A stretch of 64,000 nt of DNA, from positions 1 through 64,000 of the forward strand of contig CBDEVQ010000119.1 of assembly GCA_965243605.1 (NCBI GenBank). The letters are read 5' to 3'. Below, piece by piece: positions 59,498 to 64,000 of the stretch. Position 1 is the stretch's first letter, and every line of letters starts with the position of its first letter. The stretch is from JBMYYR01 sp965243605 (GTDB taxonomy: Bacteria > Bacteroidota > Bacteroidia > Flavobacteriales > CAJXXR01). Under the pieces are notes generated by a model. It saw only the letters and a program-made list of their open reading frames with translations, was not told the DNA's origin and did not search any database. The translations under genes were made by a program, and so were the position numbers.

Positions 59498-60490
59498 ATG
59501 GTAAAGGAATCTGTAGTTCGTTTTTTAGAAGAATTTTCATCAAAGAATATCTTAGTCATTGGAGATGCAATGTTGGATGCTTATATGTGGGGTAAGATTG
59601 AACGTCAAAGTCCAGAAGCACCAATTCCTGTTGTGGATATTTTAAAAAGAGAAAAACGATTAGGTGGAGCTGCGAATGTAGCCTTAAACTTAAAGTCTTT
59701 GGGAATAAATCCAATCTTATTAACCCTAACAGGAGACGATCGAAAATCTGAAGAATTTACAGATTTAATGCATGCAGCACAATTAAGTACTTCAGGAATT
59801 GTTAAGGATAAGAATAGAAAAACAACACAGAAAACTCGAATTATAGCACATGATAAACATGTCTTAAGAGTAGACGAAGAAGATGTATTTGATTTTGAAG
59901 ATTCCCAAGTGATCTTAGAAAGAGTGGAGAATCTGCATCAAGAGTTTAATTTTGATGTTGTTGTATTTGAGGACTATAATAAAGGGCTACTTACCGAAGA
60001 TATCATAGAGCAATGTATTCACTTTTGTAAGGAGAACAGTATTAAAACCATTGTAGATCCTAAGAAGAAAAATTTCTTTGCTTATAAACAGGTCGATGTT
60101 TTTAAACCTAATCTAAAAGAAATAACAGAAGGATTAAATACAACCTGTAACCCAGAACATGTTAGTGAATTAATTCGTGTATGTACAGAACTTAAAAATA
60201 AGCTTGATGTAAATTCAGTATTTTTAACCTTGTCAGAACACGGTGTCTTTATTTTATCAGATTCAGGTCAAACCAGTCATCCTTCTTTTGAAAGAAACAT
60301 TATTGATGTTAGTGGAGCAGGAGATACAGTTGTTTCGGTTGCCTCTTTAGCATTGGCATGTGGATTAGAAAATGAAGATCTGGCATTAATTGCCAATTTA
60401 GCAGGAGGACTTGTTTGTGAACACGTTGGTGTAGTTCCTATCAATAAAGATCAACTTATACACGAAATAAAAGAGGTTTATAACTTATGA
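59498..60490 (+). CDS. rfaE1: RfaE1-type sugar kinase (PfkB family)
   Basis: The 330-aa PfkB kinase has DAYMWGKIERQSPEAPIPVVDI, RLGGAANVALNLKSLG (signature 1) and the ATP-site IDVSGAGDTVVSVASLALACG, with the catalytic Asp. It matches the kinase half of HldE/RfaE, which makes D-glycero-D-manno-heptose 1,7-bisphosphate. The nucleotidyltransferase half is absent, as is usual for Bacteroidota. No other heptose genes are close, so another sugar phosphate is possible. It adjoins aspC and overlaps the lipoprotein gene by 4 bp. Confidence 0.85.
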   Translation: MVKESVVRFLEEFSSKNILVIGDAMLDAYMWGKIERQSPEAPIPVVDILKREKRLGGAANVALNLKSLGINPILLTLTGDDRKSEEFTDLMHAAQLSTSGIVKDKNRKTTQKTRIIAHDKHVLRVDEEDVFDFEDSQVILERVENLHQEFNFDVVVFEDYNKGLLTEDIIEQCIHFCKENSIKTIVDPKKKNFFAYKQVDVFKPNLKEITEGLNTTCNPEHVSELIRVCTELKNKLDVNSVFLTLSEHGVFILSDSGQTSHPSFERNIIDVSGAGDTVVSVASLALACGLENEDLALIANLAGGLVCEHVGVVPINKDQLIHEIKEVYNL

Positions 60491-60906
60491 GAATTTTTTT
60501 AGTTTCCATTTTTAGTGTGTTATTATTGATGTCATCTTGTAAAAGTTCGGAGCAGTTTTTTGTTGCGCGTTATGGGATGATTAATGATGTCTATAAGAAT
60601 GGTGATCATATTTCGACATCTTCGGATGATAGCGAAACCGTTATAACGATAGCCTTAAGAGATAATCAAGAGCTGATAATTACAATTCTTTCGTCGTTTG
60701 ATGACATGAAACGTAAAGATTTAAAACATGCTGAAATGGTTATCAATAGACCCAATGGAAACAAACCTTTGGAATTAAGTTATATAAAGAAGGTGAAATT
60801 AAGTAACGGAAAATTATCTAAAGAAATATACTTGGATGCTCAGTTTTCTCACGGACGTGAACATGTAGCAATACAGGGTAGATTTCCAATTAAAATAAAA
60901 AAATAA
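60487..60906 (+). CDS. Putative lipoprotein
   Basis: The 139-aa protein has a lipobox LLLMSSCKSS (Cys about residue 18). The mature beta-rich domain follows (ETVITIALRDNQELIITILSS; KEIYLDAQFSHGREHVAIQGRF). No family is recognised. It overlaps the kinase gene by 4 bp and the gamma-carbonic anhydrase gene by 1 bp, so it is translationally coupled to both, yet its product is exported to the envelope while theirs are cytosolic. Function unknown. Confidence 0.7.
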   Translation: MRIFLVSIFSVLLLMSSCKSSEQFFVARYGMINDVYKNGDHISTSSDDSETVITIALRDNQELIITILSSFDDMKRKDLKHAEMVINRPNGNKPLELSYIKKVKLSNGKLSKEIYLDAQFSHGREHVAIQGRFPIKIKK

Positions 60907-61418
60907 TGGCTTTAATCAAGAAAGTAAAAGGTATTGAACCAACTATTCCAAACTCTTGTTTTTTAGCAGAAAATGCAACCATAACTGGAGATGTAATTCT
61001 AGGAGAAGAATGCTCAGTATGGTTTTCAGCTGTGATAAGAGGAGATGTTTGCAGAATAAATATAGGGAATAAAGTTAATGTTCAGGATGGAGCTGTATTA
61101 CACGGAACCTATGAAAAACATGATCTAAATATTGGGAATAATGTTTCTATAGGCCATAATGCAAACGTACATGGTTGTACTGTACATGATAACGTCTTAA
61201 TAGGAATGGGATCTACAGTAATGGATAATTGCGTAATTCATTCTAATAGTATTATTGCTGCTGGTTCTGTTGTTTTACAAAATACAGTAGTAGAAAGTGG
61301 TAGTATTTATGCTGGTGTTCCAGCTAAAAAAGTAAAAGATGTAGATCCGAAACAATTTGAAGAATTGGTAAAGGGTATTGCTTCTAATTATTTAATGTAT
61401 TCTACGTGGTATGAGTAA
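60906..61418 (+). CDS. Gamma-carbonic anhydrase-like hexapeptide-repeat protein
   Basis: The 170-aa left-handed beta-helix protein has repeating hexapeptides: ENATITGDVILGEECSVWFSAVIRGDVCRINIGNKV and IGNNVSIGHNANVHGCTVHDNVLIGMGSTVMDN. Three histidines (in LHGT, GHN and VHG) occupy the zinc-ligand positions of Cam-type gamma-carbonic anhydrases. The protein ends with AAGSVVLQNTVVESGSIYAGVPAKKV. It belongs to the YrdA/PaaY branch, whose activity varies, so carbonic anhydrase function is probable but not proven. Last gene of the operon, followed by a terminator. Confidence 0.88.
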   Translation: MALIKKVKGIEPTIPNSCFLAENATITGDVILGEECSVWFSAVIRGDVCRINIGNKVNVQDGAVLHGTYEKHDLNIGNNVSIGHNANVHGCTVHDNVLIGMGSTVMDNCVIHSNSIIAAGSVVLQNTVVESGSIYAGVPAKKVKDVDPKQFEELVKGIASNYLMYSTWYE

Positions 61419-61445
61419 TTAAATAATTTAATAGTATTATTTAGA

Positions 61446-61478
61446 GCGTCTTATATTTATTTATAAGGCGTTTTTTAT
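61446..61478 (+). terminator. Intrinsic terminator of the aspC operon
   Basis: The stem CGTCTTATA / TATAAGGCG (one G-T pair) is followed by six T. Confidence 0.75.
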
Positions 61479-61512
61479 TGGGTATAAGTACATCTTAAAT
61501 GAATAATAAGTA

Positions 61513-61543
61513 CAAAAAAAAGACCAGATTTAATACCTGGTCT
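61513..61543 (-). terminator. Intrinsic terminator of the secreted-protein gene
   Basis: Read on the minus strand, AGACCAG and CTGGTCT form a stem with a 9-nt loop followed by eight T, 29 bp after the stop of the gene at 61573. Confidence 0.8.
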
Positions 61544-61572
61544 AAAGAAATCCCTATATAATATGTTGTTGT

Positions 61573-62136
61573 TTATTCGTCTGCAATTGTATAAGTAATC
61601 GTAACTGATTCGTTAAGGTCTGCGCTTAATGTTTGGAATTCTGCATCATCAAACGATAAGTTGTATGTTAACTGGTGTCCGTTGTTTATACCGTTTCCTG
61701 TATAAGCACTTCCAATTCCAGTAATTATTGTTGATGAAGATCCGTTTGCTAACGTAATAGCAGAAGCATTAGGTGTTCCTTTTACTCCATTTCCGTTTCC
61801 AGCATCTGATCCAGCAGCAACCGTTAGAGTCATTCCTGTTGGTAAATCATTTGTCATTCCTACAGTAACTTTTCTTGTAGTTTCTGCACTGGCTTTAATG
61901 TTAGAGTAGTTTAACCAAAGTGCTGAGTTAGATAAGTTGAAGTCGAATGCATTACCAGCCTCAGTAATCGCTTCTGGCGTAAAGTTAATTCCGTTGTTTC
62001 CTCCAGGTCCTTCAATATCTAAGATACTTGTTGCTGGAATAGCGAAAGAAATTTGGTGACTATCATCTAAATCATCTTGAGCAAATGCCATTGTACCTAC
62101 TAATGCTAATCCTAATGTTAATACAAACTTTTTCAT
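61573..62136 (-). CDS. Secreted protein, paralogue of the one at 53151
   Basis: The 187-aa protein has a signal peptide (VLTLGLALVGTMAFAQ). A beta-rich mature domain follows with SFAIPATSILDI, ALWLNYSNIKASAE, LPTGMTLTVAAGSD, IGSAYTGNGINNGHQLTYNL and ESVTITYTIAD. Each corresponds in order to a segment of the protein at 53151. The sequence is Gly/Asn/Thr-rich and lacks cysteine, whereas the paralogue has one. It has its own promoter box and terminator. Abundant pilus- or coat-like protein is a speculation only; no function is recognised. Confidence 0.75.
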   Translation of the reverse strand: MKKFVLTLGLALVGTMAFAQDDLDDSHQISFAIPATSILDIEGPGGNNGINFTPEAITEAGNAFDFNLSNSALWLNYSNIKASAETTRKVTVGMTNDLPTGMTLTVAAGSDAGNGNGVKGTPNASAITLANGSSSTIITGIGSAYTGNGINNGHQLTYNLSFDDAEFQTLSADLNESVTITYTIADE

Positions 62137-62179
62137 CTTGTTGTGTTTTTGTTGTTAAACTTTGTTTTTGATTACATTA

Positions 62180-62187
62180 CAAATATA
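62180..62187 (-). promoter_or_regulatory. Probable -7 box of the secreted-protein gene
   Basis: On the minus strand TATATTTG fits the TAnnTTTG element, 43 bp before the ATG at 62136. The -33 element is not clear. Confidence 0.5.
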
Positions 62188-62576
62188 GCAACAGTTTAAA
62201 ATAATAAAAGTGATATATGTCTCATAAACCACTTAACGCCGATGAATGGTAAAATTAGCTCCGTGAATGGAAATAGGATAGAATTAGATAACTGTGTTAT
62301 ATGGTTTTACAATAGAATAAGGTCCTGCGTAAAATAGATTATATCTTAATATATATACTTTACTTCTAATGTTGCATAGATCTTCGTATTAAGTATAATT
62401 TCCCTTCTTGAAAGGCGCTAGAGGTTTGTAAAAAACGAACTTAACCTGTTCTCGATATACTTTTTCCTCACGTCGAAAACCACTCGAGCTGTCTGTTGAA
62501 ACAATCTAATTAAATTCTCTCCACTAATAAATGATTCATATAGTATTAGCAATACTGTAAAGAATATTCAAAAGTC
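62188..62576. other. 389-bp intergenic region
   Basis: It lies between the secreted-protein promoter and the 3' end of meaB. No open frame, tRNA or good hairpin is evident. The region around 62400-62500 is slightly less AT-rich than its surroundings (TTCTCGATATAC, CACGTCGAAAACCACTCGAG), but I cannot assign it. Confidence 0.4.
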
Positions 62577-63677
62577 TTACTCTTGTTGTTTCGTAATTTC
62601 TTTAATAAATGTCTCAAACACCTGATCCGATGCATCAAACGGATTAATTTCGGATTGAATAATTGCTTCGTCTAGTTGTTGTATTTGTTCTTTTACACTT
62701 GAGAAACTATAAAGCAAATCTCCAATACGAGATTTCATACTTTCATGAAACCAATATTGGTTTTGTGTTTTACGATGGTGGTCAAAGTATCCCGTGATAG
62801 ACGTTTTATTCTTAAAAGAATTGATGGTGTCAACAATTTCTGAAATACCAAATTTTTCAATGGAAGATGTTAGTAAAACTGGAGGGATCCAATCGGATTC
62901 TTTAGCAGGTAACATATGCAAAGCATATTGATAATTGTTTTTTGCTTTTTTACAATTTAAGGCATTATCTCCATCAGCCTTAGTTAAAGCAATTGCATCT
63001 GCCATTTCCATAATACCTCTTTTAATACCTTGTAATTCATCACCAGCACCAGCTAGCATGAGTAGTAAAAAGAAGTCAACCATAGAATGTACAGCGGTCT
63101 CACTCTGACCAACACCAACCGTTTCTATTAATATAGTATCAAATCCACAAGCTTCACATAAGATAATAGTTTCTCTAGTTTTTCGACTAACACCTCCTAA
63201 ACTATTTGCAGAAGGAGAAGGGCGAATAAAGGCATTTTTTTCTACAGATAATTCTTCCATTCTAGTTTTATCTCCAAGAATACTTCCTCCTGTTTTTTCA
63301 GAACTTGGATCCACAGCTAATACGGCAACTTTTTTATTGAGATCTTTGCAAAGGTGAAGACCAAAAGTTTCTATAAATGTGCTTTTTCCAACACCAGGAA
63401 CACCCGTTATCCCAACTCGAATAGAGTTTCCGGAGAATGGTAAACACGCTTGTATTATATCTCTTGCTTTAGATTTATGTTTTGGATTTATACTTTCTAC
63501 TAAAGTTATGGCTTGGCTTAAAATGGTACGGTTACCTTCTAAAATTCCATCTATATAATACTGAGCTGGATTTTGTTTCTTTTGAAACCGTTTGGCATTT
63601 AGTTTCGCTCTTTCACTTATAGGAGAAACAGATTCGACACCTTTTTGTATACTAAGCGCTTTTTTAGGCTTTTTCAT
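62577..63677 (-). CDS. meaB: Methylmalonyl-CoA mutase-associated GTPase
   Basis: This G3E-family GTPase loads and protects cobalamin in methylmalonyl-CoA mutase. The 366-aa protein has the P-loop GITGVPGVGKSTFIETFG (about residue 88-105), the VLAVDPSSEKTGGSILGDKTRM switch region, ILIETVGVGQSE and the base-recognition ALTKADGD. The mutase genes are not in the window. It overlaps ddl by 14 bp, although the two pathways are unrelated. Confidence 0.95.
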   Translation of the reverse strand: MKKPKKALSIQKGVESVSPISERAKLNAKRFQKKQNPAQYYIDGILEGNRTILSQAITLVESINPKHKSKARDIIQACLPFSGNSIRVGITGVPGVGKSTFIETFGLHLCKDLNKKVAVLAVDPSSEKTGGSILGDKTRMEELSVEKNAFIRPSPSANSLGGVSRKTRETIILCEACGFDTILIETVGVGQSETAVHSMVDFFLLLMLAGAGDELQGIKRGIMEMADAIALTKADGDNALNCKKAKNNYQYALHMLPAKESDWIPPVLLTSSIEKFGISEIVDTINSFKNKTSITGYFDHHRKTQNQYWFHESMKSRIGDLLYSFSSVKEQIQQLDEAIIQSEINPFDASDQVFETFIKEITKQQE

Positions 63678-64000
63678 TTCGATGCTTTTTTAAACCAAAT
63701 TCTATTTGTTCATCAAAAAATTGCGATAATGGTTTTCCAGTATACTGTACTTGTTGAGGAATAAAACTTTCATCGGTTACACCTGGAATTGTGTTTATCT
63801 CAATTAAAAATGGTTGTTTGTTAACGAGGATATAATCAATTCTACAAACACCAGATAAGTTAAAGGCTGAATAGATGAATTTAGTCAACTCAATAACACT
63901 TTTTTCTTCATTTTCAGAAATTCTAGCTGGTGTTATTTCATCGGCATCACCATTGTATTTGGCATTAAAATCAAAAAAATCATTATGAGCAACAACTTCG
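63664..64000 (-). CDS. ddl: D-alanine-D-alanine ligase, C-terminal part (cut by window edge)
   Basis: The frame is open to the right edge and encodes the last 111 residues. It has VVAHNDFFDFNAKYNGDADEITPARI and GVCRIDYILVNKQPFLIEINTIPGVTDESFIPQQ. These carry the ATP-grasp metal-binding Asp, Glu and Asn, with the NTIPG loop typical of Ddl. The enzyme makes the D-Ala-D-Ala dipeptide of peptidoglycan. The start lies outside the window. Its stop overlaps the meaB start. Confidence 0.92.
   Translation of the reverse strand, partial: EVVAHNDFFDFNAKYNGDADEITPARISENEEKSVIELTKFIYSAFNLSGVCRIDYILVNKQPFLIEINTIPGVTDESFIPQQVQYTGKPLSQFFDEQIEFGLKKHRNEKA

Noticed and set aside
1..64000. CRISPR arrays, tRNA or rRNA genes and prophage
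   Set aside because: No regularly spaced repeats, cloverleaf-type sequences, rRNA-like stretches or phage structural genes were found on either strand.

Overview
The window is AT-rich chromosomal DNA from a member of the Bacteroidota, most likely a marine Flavobacteriaceae; I cannot name the genus. The evidence is the TAnnTTTG-type -7 promoter boxes, the compact trpEGDCFBA order, secreted proteins ending in type IX secretion (T9SS) sorting domains, and protein sequences that read as flavobacterial throughout. No rRNA, tRNA, CRISPR array or prophage was seen.

Region 1 (1-6600, minus strand) is a complete trpE-G-D-C-F-B-A operon running off the left edge into an apparent DAHP synthase gene. 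Upstream of trpE lies a full attenuation cassette that no gene list would show: a Bacteroidetes-type promoter, a 14-codon leader peptide with three consecutive Trp codons (MNWWWFRFNRQNVN), and a perfect GC-rich hairpin followed by a U tract 18 nt before trpE.

Region 2 (6600-10700) is accessory. A degraded IS1595-type element (transposase with an in-frame stop) truncates a secreted-protein gene. It sits 10 bp from a metal or metalloid operon: SigZ-like sigma factor, thioredoxin-fold protein, ArsP-type permease, MerT-like protein and an HMA-domain protein. The last gene carries an in-frame stop just before its Cys-Cys motif.

Region 3 (10700-27350) is mainly housekeeping: fahA and glyA (divergent), a HTH protein, a PRTase-TatD-TcdA operon, an IS3-family element with an A_AAA_AAC frameshift site, psd, an O-antigen ligase-like protein, a T9SS protein, pyrR-pyrB, prmC-mpl, a c-type cytochrome lipoprotein and fhs.

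Region 4 (27350-38600) is the most unusual coding region. A TetR-controlled operon encodes an ABC half-transporter, an HlyD-like adaptor and a TolC-like outer-membrane protein. The ABC protein keeps Walker A but has a non-canonical signature, Walker B and H-loop. A 17-bp palindrome adjoins the tetR -7 box. Divergent to it is a minimal two-gene ABC module (a 106-aa membrane protein and an ATPase). These are followed by secreted proteins, a lipoprotein gene cut by a second IS3-family element, a bestrophin-like channel and two small lipoproteins.

Region 5 (38600-64000) is mostly metabolic: an RlmD/TrmA-type methyltransferase without the usual iron-sulfur cysteines, ornithine aminotransferase, a T9SS-exported M43-type protease, aroC, a dicarboxylate symporter, an OmpA protein, a deoA-C-B-D nucleoside catabolism operon, an ECF sigma factor with a membrane partner, an aminotransferase, an RfaE1-type sugar kinase, a gamma-carbonic anhydrase-like protein, meaB and the end of ddl. 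Two related secreted proteins of unknown function (53151-53720 and 61573-62136) lie 8 kb apart.
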